A stretch of 64,000 nt of DNA, taken from Elusimicrobiota bacterium (GTDB taxonomy: Bacteria; Elusimicrobiota; Endomicrobiia; Endomicrobiales; Endomicrobiaceae). The translations under genes were made by a program, and so were the position numbers. The stretch spans positions 1 to 64,000 of the forward strand of contig JAISQF010000002.1 in the NCBI GenBank assembly GCA_031274365.1, written 5' to 3'. The notes below the pieces were generated by a model, which was not told the DNA's origin, made no database searches, and saw nothing but the letters and a program-made list of their open reading frames with translations. Of this stretch, positions 43,809 through 53,100 are shown one piece after another (within the stretch, counting starts at the first letter, position 1; the number at the start of each line of letters is the position of its first letter).

Positions 43809-44801
43809 TTAGAGATTTTGACCATCCATAATTTGCAGCGCTTTAATTCTTTCTTCTATCGGAGGATGTGTTGCAAAAAGTCCTGAAAATTTTGAAAATA
43901 GAGAAGCCGCTTTATCTTGTTTTAGCGGCGTTGCGATACAGATTGGCGATATAGTTTCTTTATCGTTTAATTTTTTCACTTCGGAATGTCCAGAAATTTT
44001 TCTTAAAGCGTTAATTAAACCCTGAGGATTTCTTGTAATCAAAGCCGCGCTGGCGTCGGCTTGAAATTCTCTTGTCCGAGATAAAGCAAGTCTTATAAGC
44101 GGAGCAAGCAAATAACCGTAAAGATATGCAATCAAAGCCAAAACTATAAAAAGTATTTGCAGTCCGTTGCTTTTTGAATTCCTGCCGCTTCTTGAAAACC
44201 AAGCCATTCTCAATAAAATTTCGGCAAGTATTGTCGCAAAACTTATACAAACTATAGTTATCAGCATAAGACGTATATCGTAATTTTTTATATGCGAAAT
44301 TTCGTGAGCGATAACTCCTTCCAATTCGTCTTTTTGCAAAGCGTTGGCTATGCCTTTTGTGAGAACGATATAAGAATGTTTCGGATCTCTGCCCGTCGCA
44401 AAAGCGTTTAATCCATCGTCGTTTATCGCATAAACTTTAGGCGTTGGAATGCCGGCGGTGATGGAAATATTTTCAACCATCGATAATATTTCTGGCGCGT
44501 TTTGTCTGTTTAACTCCACGGCTCCCGCTACGGAGAGAATAAAATTTTGTCCAAAAAAATAACTTATCAAAATGGCAAGAATAGAAAAAATTGAAATTAT
44601 CGGAAGAATATAAATGGCGGCTACATTTGCAGTATCCAAAGCGCTTGCATAACCTATCTCGTTTGACGGCGCATTAAAAGAGCTTACAAGAAAAATCGCG
44701 ATATATACCATTATAAACAGAGATATTGGAAACAACAGCATTAGAAAAACGGTCTTTCTTTTATTTGCCGCGATAAAATCGTATGTTGTAATTTTTGCCA
44801 T
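43809..44801 (-). CDS. htpX: M48-family membrane metalloprotease (HtpX-like)
   Basis: Inner-membrane zinc protease degrading damaged membrane proteins. The 330 residues have two N-terminal membrane segments (about 15-35 and 55-80). The zinc motif HEISH lies in LEGVIAHEISHIKNYD, and the third ligand Glu is in REFQADASAA. Two further helices lie between. It is somewhat longer than the 290 residues of E. coli HtpX. It follows lemA by 14 bases, and lemA plus an HtpX-like protease is a recurrent pair. The 63 bases between it and the convergent nagA end hold no clear terminator. Confidence 0.9.
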   Translation of the reverse strand: MAKITTYDFIAANKRKTVFLMLLFPISLFIMVYIAIFLVSSFNAPSNEIGYASALDTANVAAIYILPIISIFSILAILISYFFGQNFILSVAGAVELNRQNAPEILSMVENISITAGIPTPKVYAINDDGLNAFATGRDPKHSYIVLTKGIANALQKDELEGVIAHEISHIKNYDIRLMLITIVCISFATILAEILLRMAWFSRSGRNSKSNGLQILFIVLALIAYLYGYLLAPLIRLALSRTREFQADASAALITRNPQGLINALRKISGHSEVKKLNDKETISPICIATPLKQDKAASLFSKFSGLFATHPPIEERIKALQIMDGQNL

Positions 44802-44815
44802 TTTTTCTTCGTTTA

Positions 44816-45382
44816 TTAAAACGACACTTTCACAGGTTCTTTTGCGGCAGCTTCTTGACTTTGGTCTAACTTAAAAAAATCAGCGGTCTTAAATCCGAAA
44901 ATATTTCCTATAATATTGCTTGGAAATTGTTCGAGTTTTGTGTTATTTGCAAGAACATTAGTGTTATAAAATCTTCTTGCCGCTTGAATTTTATTTTCAG
45001 TGTCCGAAAGTTCGCGCTGTAACTCTAAAAAATTTTCATTAGCCTTAAGGTTTGGATAATTTTCAGACAAAGCAAAAAGAGATTTTAAAGCTCCGGACAA
45101 CGCCCCTTCGGCTTCCGATTTCTGAGAAATATTTCCGGTATTATCCATAGCAGTTTTTCTTGCTGCGACGACAGCTTCGAGAGTTCCTCTCTCATGAGCC
45201 GCATAACCTTTAACGCTTTCTATAAGATTTGGAATCAGATCATAACGACGCTTTAGCTGAACTTCTATGTCGCTTGCCGCTTCGCTAATTCTGTTTTTTA
45301 ACGTTACAAAAGAATTGTAAGTTGAAAAAATATAAATCAAAACGATTAAAATCAATACTATCAATACCATTAAACCTGACAT
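44816..45382 (-). CDS. lemA: LemA family protein
   Basis: Membrane-anchored helical protein of unknown biochemical role, often beside M48 proteases. The 188 residues start with one membrane helix (about 4-22) and continue with the conserved YNSFVTLKNRISEAASDIEVQ stretch, KRRYDLIPNLIESVKGYAAHE and RRFYNTNVLANN. TAGGAGAAAATT precedes the ATG. A likely minus-strand promoter is at 45435-45463. Confidence 0.92.
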   Translation of the reverse strand: MSGLMVLIVLILIVLIYIFSTYNSFVTLKNRISEAASDIEVQLKRRYDLIPNLIESVKGYAAHERGTLEAVVAARKTAMDNTGNISQKSEAEGALSGALKSLFALSENYPNLKANENFLELQRELSDTENKIQAARRFYNTNVLANNTKLEQFPSNIIGNIFGFKTADFFKLDQSQEAAAKEPVKVSF

Positions 45383-45434
45383 AATTTTCTCCTATTATTT
45401 GAAATTAACTTCTCTTTTTTTGATTGCTTTTTAT

Positions 45435-45463
45435 ATTATATAAGATTTGTTAAGAATCGTCAT
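45435..45463 (-). promoter_or_regulatory. Putative promoter for lemA-htpX
   Basis: On the minus strand ATGACG (complement of 45458-45463), a 17-base spacer and TATAAT (complement of 45435-45440), about 50 bases before the lemA start. Confidence 0.5.
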
Positions 45464-45531
45464 TGTTAAACGCCAGAATTGCGGCTTTAAGCCGCACGGC
45501 AAATGTAATACTTAAACGCGGCAATGAGATT

Positions 45532-45559
45532 TTGGAATGCATATCAAAAATGCTATAAT
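45532..45559 (+). promoter_or_regulatory. Putative promoter for lysS
   Basis: TTGGAA (45532-45537), a 16-base spacer and TATAAT (45554-45559). Transcription would begin near 45566, only a few bases before a perfect hairpin. An earlier palindrome GCGGCT/AGCCGC lies at 45481-45495 in the divergent region. Confidence 0.65.
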
Positions 45560-45573
45560 CTAAAATTGTAATG

Positions 45574-45630
45574 GCAGCCGGATGACCCGTATAGGCGCAA
45601 TAAGCCATATAAGTCAACCGGCTGCTTTTT
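45574..45630 (+). ncRNA. Structured leader with terminator-like hairpin before lysS
   Basis: GCAGCCGG (45574-45581) pairs perfectly with CCGGCTGC (45618-45625), followed by five T. Inside, GAC/GTC and GGC/GCC stems stack with internal loops between them. No plus-strand gene lies upstream within 1.8 kb, and a good promoter ends 15 bases before the stem. So this is not the terminator of a preceding gene. It is better seen as an attenuator, riboswitch-like element or short (about 65-base) RNA in the lysS 5' leader. I do not recognise the family, and no T-box motif is present. Confidence 0.55.
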
Positions 45631-45660
45631 ATTATATTTTATAGAGAGGTAAAGAGTAAA

Positions 45661-47166
45661 ATGTTAAAAGATTCTCATTCAAAAGACGCGCCAAAAAATC
45701 CGGACGAACAATCATCCGCTCCGATAGATCAGCTTATAGCTCAAAGAAAACAAAAAGCGAAAGATTTGATTGAAAAAGGAATAAATCCTTATCCGCCAAA
45801 ATACAGCGAATTGGAAAAAAATACAGCCGAAATTCAAAAAGATTTTGAAGCGCTTAAAGCGGGGGAATCGTCCGATATTTTGACGCATAGCGCCGGCAGA
45901 GTTATGACTTATAGAAATATGGGAAAAGCCGCTTTTCTTGACATAAGAGACGGCTATGGAAAAATTCAGATTTATATTCGCGCCGACGCAATAGGAATGG
46001 AAAATTTTAAGTTGTTTAAGTCAATTGTCGATCTTTCGGATATTATTGCAGTTTCAGGAAAACCTTTTAGAACAAAAACAAATGAGTTAAGCATTATGGT
46101 TGAAAGCTGGACTATGCTTTGCAAAGCGTTTCGTCCTCTTCCTGAAAAATGGCATGGACTTAAAGATACTGAAACAAGGTATAGACAGAGATATTTGGAT
46201 TTAATTGCAAACGCCGAAGTTAAAGATGTTTTTGTTAAGAGAAGCAAAATAATATCCGCAATTAGAAACGAGCTTGAAGCGCTTGATTTTACAGAAGTTG
46301 AAACTCCGATATTGCAAACTCTTGCCGGCGGAGCGACGGCCAAACCGTTTATTACTCATCATAACGCTTTGGGCATAGATTTGTTTTTAAGAATAGCTCC
46401 GGAATTGTTCTTAAAAAGACTTGTCGTCGGCGGAATGGAAAGAGTTTTTGAAATAGGCAGGTGTTTTAGAAATGAAGGCATAGATAGAAATCATAATCCG
46501 GAATTTACGATGTTGGAATTGTATCAAGCATACGCCGACTATAATGATATGATGGATATAACCGAGAGATTGATAAAAAAAGCCGCGGGGAAAGTCGGAT
46601 ACGGCGGGTGTTTAGAATTTTCGAGAAAAAAAATGTTTGACTTAATAAAGGAATATACCGGTCTTGATCTTTTGCCTTTTGTGGAGAGCGGAAAAATGTT
46701 TGAGCAAGTGAAACATTTGAATTTGGATGTGGCGCCAAACGCGCCGGATAAAAAAGTTCTTGATCAGCTTTTTGACGAAAAAGTCGTTCCTAATCTTAAG
46801 ACGCCGACTTTTGTTATGGATTATCCAGCCGTCTATTCGCCTTTGACAAAAGTTAAATTTGATCAACCTGAGATTGCCGAGAGATTTGAACTTTATATCA
46901 ACGGTATGGAAATAGCAAACGCTTATTCGGAATTAAACGATCCTTTGTTGCAAAGAGAAAGATTTACTCAGCAGATGGAAGCAAAGAAAAAAGGCGACGA
47001 CGACGTTATGCCTTTTGACGAGGATTTTATAACAGCTTTGGAGCAAGGATTGCCTCCTGCCGGAGGGCTTGGCATAGGAATAGACAGATTGGTAATGGTT
47101 TTAACTCAAACCGATTCCATAAGGGAAGTCATTACTTTTCCGGCTATGAGACCCGATGATAATTAA
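45661..47166 (+). CDS. lysS: Lysyl-tRNA synthetase, class II
   Basis: Charges tRNA-Lys with lysine. The 501 residues have an N-terminal OB-fold anticodon-binding domain ([19 protein letters not shown]) after a polar extension of about 20 residues. The class II motifs follow: motif 2 [20 protein letters not shown] and motif 3 [19 protein letters not shown] lies before the ATG at 45661. The hairpin leader upstream suggests conditional expression. Confidence 0.95.
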   Translation: MLKDSHSKDAPKNPDEQSSAPIDQLIAQRKQKAKDLIEKGINPYPPKYSELEKNTAEIQKDFEALKAGESSDILTHSAGRVMTYRNMGKAAFLDIRDGYGKIQIYIRADAIGMENFKLFKSIVDLSDIIAVSGKPFRTKTNELSIMVESWTMLCKAFRPLPEKWHGLKDTETRYRQRYLDLIANAEVKDVFVKRSKIISAIRNELEALDFTEVETPILQTLAGGATAKPFITHHNALGIDLFLRIAPELFLKRLVVGGMERVFEIGRCFRNEGIDRNHNPEFTMLELYQAYADYNDMMDITERLIKKAAGKVGYGGCLEFSRKKMFDLIKEYTGLDLLPFVESGKMFEQVKHLNLDVAPNAPDKKVLDQLFDEKVVPNLKTPTFVMDYPAVYSPLTKVKFDQPEIAERFELYINGMEIANAYSELNDPLLQRERFTQQMEAKKKGDDDVMPFDEDFITALEQGLPPAGGLGIGIDRLVMVLTQTDSIREVITFPAMRPDDN

Positions 47167-47178
47167 TCTAATTTTAAG

Positions 47179-47247
47179 ATGATTAAATTATTTACTGTTA
47201 TTGTGGTTGTGTTGTTTTGCAATTTAGGCGGCGGCGTGAAAGTATAA
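47179..47247 (+). CDS. Possible 22-residue mini-ORF between lysS and the Lol permease
   Basis: A short frame starting ATG at 47179 encodes a hydrophobic peptide, MIKLFTVIVVVLFCNLGGG and a VKV tail, looking like a signal peptide or a decayed lipoprotein start. The ribosome site is poor. It could be a remnant or chance; it is listed only because it fills the 95-base gap. Confidence 0.15.
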   Translation: MIKLFTVIVVVLFCNLGGGVKV

Positions 47248-47261
47248 AGGATAAATTAAAA

Positions 47262-48488
47262 ATGTCAATGTCAGTGGAAATGTTTATAGCTTTGAGATAT
47301 TTGAAAGCGAGGAAAAACGGATTTTTTTCTATCCTCACCACTTTTATAGCGGTAGGCGGAACATTGCTTGGAGTTGCCGCTTTGATAATAACTCTTGCCG
47401 TTATGAGCGGTTTTCAAGCCGATATAAGAGATAAAATTTTGGGCGTGCAATCTCATATTGTCGTCACAAGAGTCGACGGTTATCCTTTTACCAATACTGA
47501 CGAAATTGAACGAAAAATATTTGAGACGGATAAAAATATTTTAGGCGTCTCGCCTTATATTTATCGTCAGGCGATAATTAGAAATTTGGAAAACGGCGCG
47601 ACAAGCGGTCTTATAGTAAAAGCCGTGGACTATAAAATGGAAAATAAAATAGCGGGTTTGTCGGATTTAATAATCGAACAGGATGTAAGTTTTAATAACG
47701 ATATTTCAAGAAGGCAGATTATTCTTGGAAATGAACTTGCAAGAAGTATAGACGCTTATGCCGGAAGCGAAGTCGCTTTGATGTTTCCTTCCGATATTAC
47801 AAGTATTCCTCAAATGTATAAATTCAGCGTTATTGCCATTTTGCATTCGGGTATGTATGATTATGATTCTTCATTTGGATTTATAGATATAAAGGAAGCG
47901 CAGAAATTATTTTCAATGCCGCATGAAGTCGGCGGAATAGGAATACGTTTGAAAAATATAGATAAAGCGCTTGCTGTGTCGGAAAAAATTCAGAACGCTC
48001 TTTCGGAATCATATTTATCAAGAGCGTGGATACAGATGAATAGAAATTTATTTTCGGCGTTGAGACTTGAAAAAATTATGATGTTTTTGATTTTAGGACT
48101 GATTATTTTGGTGGCGGCGTTTAATATTATTTCAAATTTGCTGCTTTTAAGCGTTCAGAAATTTAAAGAGATAGGAATTTTGTCCGCGATGGGTTTTTCA
48201 AAATTTTCAATAGCTAAAATATTTTTTTATGAAGGTCTGATTGTCGGACTGATGGGAACTATTCTGGGGATTTTTACGGGTTTATCGATTAGTTTAATTT
48301 TGAAATATTTTGATATTTTCAAACTTCCTAAAGGCATTTATTACGTTGATAGATTGCCGATATCTGTTTTACCGCAGGATATATTTTTAGTGTCTGTCTG
48401 CGCTTTTGCGATTACTGTTTTGGCGGCTATTTATCCGGCGTATCAAGTTTCAAAATTAAATCCTCTTGAAGCCATAAGGACGCAATAA
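47262..48488 (+). CDS. Lipoprotein-releasing ABC transporter permease (LolC/LolE type)
   Basis: Inner-membrane part of the LolCDE complex that releases outer-membrane lipoproteins to the carrier LolA. The start at 47262 is chosen because the protein then begins MSMSVEMFIALRYLKARKNG, the usual Lol start; the 15-codon extension is rejected. The 408 residues have one N-terminal helix, a large periplasmic domain (about 50-265) and three C-terminal helices (about 275-400). The ending is YPAYQVSKLNPLEAIR, as in MacB/LolC proteins. Only one such gene sits beside lolD, so a homodimeric LolF-like permease is plausible. It overlaps lolD by one base. Confidence 0.88.
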   Translation: MSMSVEMFIALRYLKARKNGFFSILTTFIAVGGTLLGVAALIITLAVMSGFQADIRDKILGVQSHIVVTRVDGYPFTNTDEIERKIFETDKNILGVSPYIYRQAIIRNLENGATSGLIVKAVDYKMENKIAGLSDLIIEQDVSFNNDISRRQIILGNELARSIDAYAGSEVALMFPSDITSIPQMYKFSVIAILHSGMYDYDSSFGFIDIKEAQKLFSMPHEVGGIGIRLKNIDKALAVSEKIQNALSESYLSRAWIQMNRNLFSALRLEKIMMFLILGLIILVAAFNIISNLLLLSVQKFKEIGILSAMGFSKFSIAKIFFYEGLIVGLMGTILGIFTGLSISLILKYFDIFKLPKGIYYVDRLPISVLPQDIFLVSVCAFAITVLAAIYPAYQVSKLNPLEAIRTQ

Positions 48489-49147
48489 TGAATATAAGAA
48501 CGGAAAATTTAAGCAAAACTTATAAGAGAAAAAACTCCAGTCCCGTTTTTGCTTTAAGAAATGTTTCGGTCGAAATTGAATCAGGACAAAAAACGGCCAT
48601 AGTCGGTCCGTCGGGCAGCGGAAAAAGCACGCTCATACAGATATTGGGGCTTATGGATAAACCGACAAGCGGAAAAGTTTTTATAGACGGGAAAGATTGT
48701 TTTTTATCAGACGATAATTTTATGTGCCGTATGAGAAAAGAAAATATAGGTTTTGTTTTTCAATTCCATTATTTATTGGCTGATTTTACAGTCTTTGAAA
48801 ATATTCTTATTCCCGTTTGGGATAGAAAAAACGAATACTTAAAAAAAGCCGAAACGATATTAAAAGAAATTGGAATTTTAGAAAGAAAAAATCATTTTCC
48901 AAACGAATTATCGGGCGGAGAGCAACAAAGAGCCGCTCTTGCGAGGGCATTGATAAATTCTCCAAGAATTCTTTTTGCCGACGAGCCTACGGGAAATCTC
49001 GACAGGGTGACCGGCAATGAAATAGAAAATTTGTTGTTTAATATTTCGGATCAAAATTCTATGACGTTGATTCTGGTAACTCACAATGAAGAGCTTGCCT
49101 TGAAATCTGACAGAATATTAAAAATGGAGGACGGGGGAATAAAATGA
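48488..49147 (+). CDS. lolD: Lipoprotein-releasing system ATP-binding protein
   Basis: ATPase of the Lol complex. The 219 residues show Walker [10 protein letters not shown], the Q-loop [17 protein letters not shown] which is typical of LolD, signature [15 protein letters not shown], Walker [13 protein letters not shown] and LVTHNEELA. It shares one base with the permease and ATGA with ilvE. Confidence 0.93.
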   Translation: MNIRTENLSKTYKRKNSSPVFALRNVSVEIESGQKTAIVGPSGSGKSTLIQILGLMDKPTSGKVFIDGKDCFLSDDNFMCRMRKENIGFVFQFHYLLADFTVFENILIPVWDRKNEYLKKAETILKEIGILERKNHFPNELSGGEQQRAALARALINSPRILFADEPTGNLDRVTGNEIENLLFNISDQNSMTLILVTHNEELALKSDRILKMEDGGIK

Positions 49148-50019
49148 AGATTTATCTTAATGGAAAACTTGTTTTGCCGCAAGAAGCTAAATTGTCGGTT
49201 TTTGATCACGGTGTTCTTTACGGGGACGGAATTTTTGAAGGCATCAGAGCTTATAATTCGAGAGTTTTTAGACTTACCGAGCATATAGATAGGCTTTGGG
49301 ATTCTGCAAAAGCTATAAATTTAACAATTCCAATTACAAAAAAGGAAATGGAAAAAGCGGTGATAGAAACTCTCCTTGCCAATAATCTTAAAGACGCTTA
49401 TATAAGGTTGATTGTGACAAGAGGCGTGGGGGATTTGGGACTTGATCCGAGAAAGTGCACAGAGCCTCCGTCTATTGTAATTATTACGGATAATATCGTT
49501 TTGTATCCCGAGGAATTTTATGACAAAGGACTTGAAGTTATAACTGCTTCGACGAGAAGAGTCAGCCCCGATTGTTTAAGTCCAAATATTAAATCGTTAA
49601 ATTATTTGAACAATATTTTAGCTAAAATGGAAGCTGTGAAAGCGGGACTTGTGGAAGCTATTATGCTCAATGCTCAAGGGTATGTCGTTGAATGCACGGG
49701 CGACAATATTTTTATTGTAAAAAAAGGAATTTTGCAGACTCCGCCGGTAAGCGCCGGAGCGCTTGAGGGAATTACGAGAAACGCCGTTATGGAGCTTGCA
49801 AAAAATAAATTGAAACTTCCCGTAAAAGAAGCGCTTTTTACTATGTATGACGTCTATACTGCGGAAGAATGTTTTCTAACGGGAACAGCGGCCGAGGTGA
49901 TACCTATGGTTTGCGCCGATTCAAGACTTATAGCCGACGGTAAGCCGGGCAAAATAACATTGACGCTTATAGATGAATTTAAGTCTTTGGCAAGATCCAG
50001 CGGAACGCCTATAAAATAA
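49144..50019 (+). CDS. ilvE: Branched-chain amino acid aminotransferase
   Basis: PLP enzyme of fold type IV transferring the amino group to leucine, valine and isoleucine keto acids, thus completing the leucine pathway encoded 40 kb earlier. The 291 residues have [18 protein letters not shown] at the start. The PLP lysine is in [10 protein letters not shown], and [11 protein letters not shown] and [11 protein letters not shown] follow. D-amino acid aminotransferase is a relative, but the FEGIRAY segment and length favour IlvE. Its coupling to lolD (ATGA) is not functional in any obvious way. Confidence 0.9.
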   Translation: MKIYLNGKLVLPQEAKLSVFDHGVLYGDGIFEGIRAYNSRVFRLTEHIDRLWDSAKAINLTIPITKKEMEKAVIETLLANNLKDAYIRLIVTRGVGDLGLDPRKCTEPPSIVIITDNIVLYPEEFYDKGLEVITASTRRVSPDCLSPNIKSLNYLNNILAKMEAVKAGLVEAIMLNAQGYVVECTGDNIFIVKKGILQTPPVSAGALEGITRNAVMELAKNKLKLPVKEALFTMYDVYTAEECFLTGTAAEVIPMVCADSRLIADGKPGKITLTLIDEFKSLARSSGTPIK

Positions 50020-50036
50020 TTGGATATAGTTTTTGA

Positions 50037-50074
50037 AATTGCAGCCGCGGCCTAATAAAGTTGCGGCTGCAATT
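50037..50074. terminator. Perfect 12-bp hairpin after ilvE
   Basis: AATTGCAGCCGC (50037-50048) pairs with GCGGCTGCAATT (50063-50074). The plus-strand tail is AT-rich but lacks a clean T run. Probably terminates the lolCD-ilvE transcript. The following 100 bases before tamB show no clear promoter. Confidence 0.6.
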
Positions 50075-50174
50075 ATATATTTATCCCGCAGTTAACCTAT
50101 GCATTAAAAGCAATGATATTATGCGTTGTTATTAAAATAAAGCTCCGTTGGAAAATTAACTTGAGAATAGTCTA

Positions 50175-53100
50175 ATGAAAATCAATTTAAAGAAAATCAA
50201 TCTAAAGAAAATAATATATATAATTTCATGTGTTTTTTTATTGATAATGATTTTATTTCTTTTATCTTTTATAATGTCATTTCTTACCTCGAAATGTTTG
50301 TCTAAGATAAGCGGTCAAAAAATTGCCGTTGATTTTATGTCCATATCGTTTTTAAGACATGAAATTACGGCAGATAAAATTGCGATAGGAAATGAAATTG
50401 TCATAAATAAAATTCTTGTAACCCTCTCTCCTTTTATAAGCTCGTCGGAAAATCCGTTTGCATATAAAGGACGGATAAAAATATCTGAAATTGAATTAAA
50501 CGTTGACGATAAATCTTTGCCGCGCGATAATTTCATTTCAGGCGGCAGATTATCCGAAATTTTATTTGCCGCGCGGGATTTTAAGCTGTCAATAGAAAAA
50601 ATTTCAATTAAAGCAAATGATAACGTTTATAGAATCTCGTCTATAGACTTCTATTCCTCTTATAATACGGCGGGCGTTTTAGGAGTATATGAATATCAAA
50701 AAGACAGGGCTGAATTTTCGCTTGAATTTTTGCCGAAAGAAAAAAATATTCTAAATGTCGTTTTGCGCGTCAAAGCGGGAAATAAAGCTCCGTGGTTTGT
50801 TTATGCGGACGGAATATTTAATTTAGATAATTTTGATTTTAATCAAAATGTGTCTATAGAAAAAACATCGGATAGAGATTTTCAAACTTCCGATCTCATT
50901 GGCAAAGCCGTAAAAGAAAATGGAAAGTTAAATGTAAATCTAAAAGGCTCGCTTGGCAAAGTTGACATTGTCTCCGGCAATCTAAAAAGATTTGATTTCA
51001 AAGGACTGATAGATTTTTCAAAAATAAATAAAAATATTGACTCAAAACTTAAAATAAATTCCGTTTATAACAATATAAATTCTTATAAAGTGCGTTTGGA
51101 AACCGATAATTTTTCTTTGTATGGATTAAACTTTGGGAATTTTTCCGTCGATATATCAAAAAGCGGCGAAGGGCTTTACGATATAATTTATAATTATGGA
51201 CAAAATCGCCAAGCGCTTATTAAACGTTTTCCGGATTCGCTTATAGAATTTCAAATTCTTCTAAATAAAAAAACCGCGGGGTCCGGATGGATAAATACCG
51301 ATAAAGGCGAAGCTGATATAAATGTGCCGGGTATTGCCGTGAGAGATATTCCTTTTAGTCCTTTTAACGGCGATAATCCGACGGGACGCGCTTCTTTTGC
51401 AGGAACTATTGCGGGCGAAAGCGGCGGACGGATTGATTTTAAAATACTTAATTTCAAAACTACAAAAATAGCTAATTTGGATATCTTTGGAATTTTGGAA
51501 AAAAAAGACGAGATCTATAGATTAAATTTTTACAGCGCGGACAATTCTATTTTTCTTAATTTGCTTAAAGATAAAGACGGACTGTCTTTTGCGGATCTGA
51601 GATTTTCAAAAAGCAAAATAGACAGAATATTGGCGATTTTTGGAATTTCTATCGATATAACCGGCATTGCAAAAGGAGCGATAGTCTATGAAAGAGACGT
51701 CCATCTTGACATCGCCATAGATATTGCCGACGGAATATTTTACGGCAATCCATATAAAGAATTGTCGTTAAAGAGTCAAATGACGGCTAATTTTATCAAT
51801 ATTGATAATTTTACATTGACGGACGATAAAGGCGAGATTATTGCAAAAATTAACGCCGCTTTGGATTTTTCAAAACCTAATACAAATTCTTATATAGATT
51901 TTGAATTGAATAATTTTACCATAGAAGGAATTAAAGTAAGCGCTTTGCTTGCATTCCGCGGTCAATTTGTCGGAGATAAAATAAACGGAATTATCAGCGG
52001 AGATTTTATAAAAGCGGAGGACTTAACATTTAACGGCGTTTCGGCAAAAGCAACCGTTTCAAAAAATGAAGTTTTTATCTCTAAATTTAAGACGCAAAAC
52101 GGTTTGAGCGGGGAACTTTGGTATCAATTTAATCAAGCCGTAATATCGGCCGACGCTCAATTTAAAAACAGCGATTTTTCAAATGTTGTTAAAGATCTCA
52201 AGGCCGTGGTTAATATGAAATTTAATATTTCCGGTAAAATTGAAAATCCACAAATAGAGTGCGATATTTTATTAAAAGACGCTAATTACCGCGGAATTCC
52301 TTTTTCTTTGAAATCAAGATACGCTCAAAAAGACGGCGCGGCTTATATTGAAGGCGGCAATATCTTAGTCGGAAAAGATGGAAAAATTTCTTTTGGCGGC
52401 GAATATTCGAGATTTAACGAAGTAAAAATTTTGTTTGAAAATATTCCGCTTGATATTTTGGAAAAAATGGATATTTTAGAAAATCTTGAATTAAAAGGTT
52501 TTATTTCAGGAAATGGAATTGTGAGAAATAATAACGGTTTTGCGCAGGCAAATATTTTTTTTAACGGAAAAAATATGTCTCTTCTCGGGATAAAATTGGA
52601 CGAATTTAAATCTAATGCGCGGATACAAAGAAAATCCATTTCTATAAACGACGCTTTTGTGAAAATTGCCGATACGGAGATACAAAATATAAACGGTTTT
52701 TATGAAAATAGAACATATAAACTTGATATGAAATTGGTCAACGCTCATCTTTCTTATTTTGATGTTTTTGGAAATATTGCGCTTTCGGGTAAGATTACAG
52801 ACGACGGAAAAGAAACTGTTTATTCCGGACAATTAGATTTGGACGATTTTTGGATAAACAGGACGAGATTGTCCAATTATAAAACTGAATATGAAATTAA
52901 AGATAAAACGTTTTTATTAAGCCATAAGGGCAGAATCGGAAAGGATGGCGATTTATCTTTAGAATTTGATTTTAAGAATAAACCTACGATTAAATCTTTT
53001 GAAATTACGGATAAAGTAAGCGCTTTTAGAGCGGACGCGGTCTTTGATAAAAATGATTTTGTGTTAAACGTTGACGGTGAAAATATAAACATAGATTTTT

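Noticed and set aside
43746..43830. Similar short sequences TTGACCATC near the ends of nagA and htpX
   Set aside because: Only about nine bases match exactly and flanks differ; likely chance rather than a duplication.
45574..45630. T-box or lysine riboswitch for lysS
   Set aside because: The region is too short for a lysine riboswitch and lacks the T-box AGGGTGG-type sequence.
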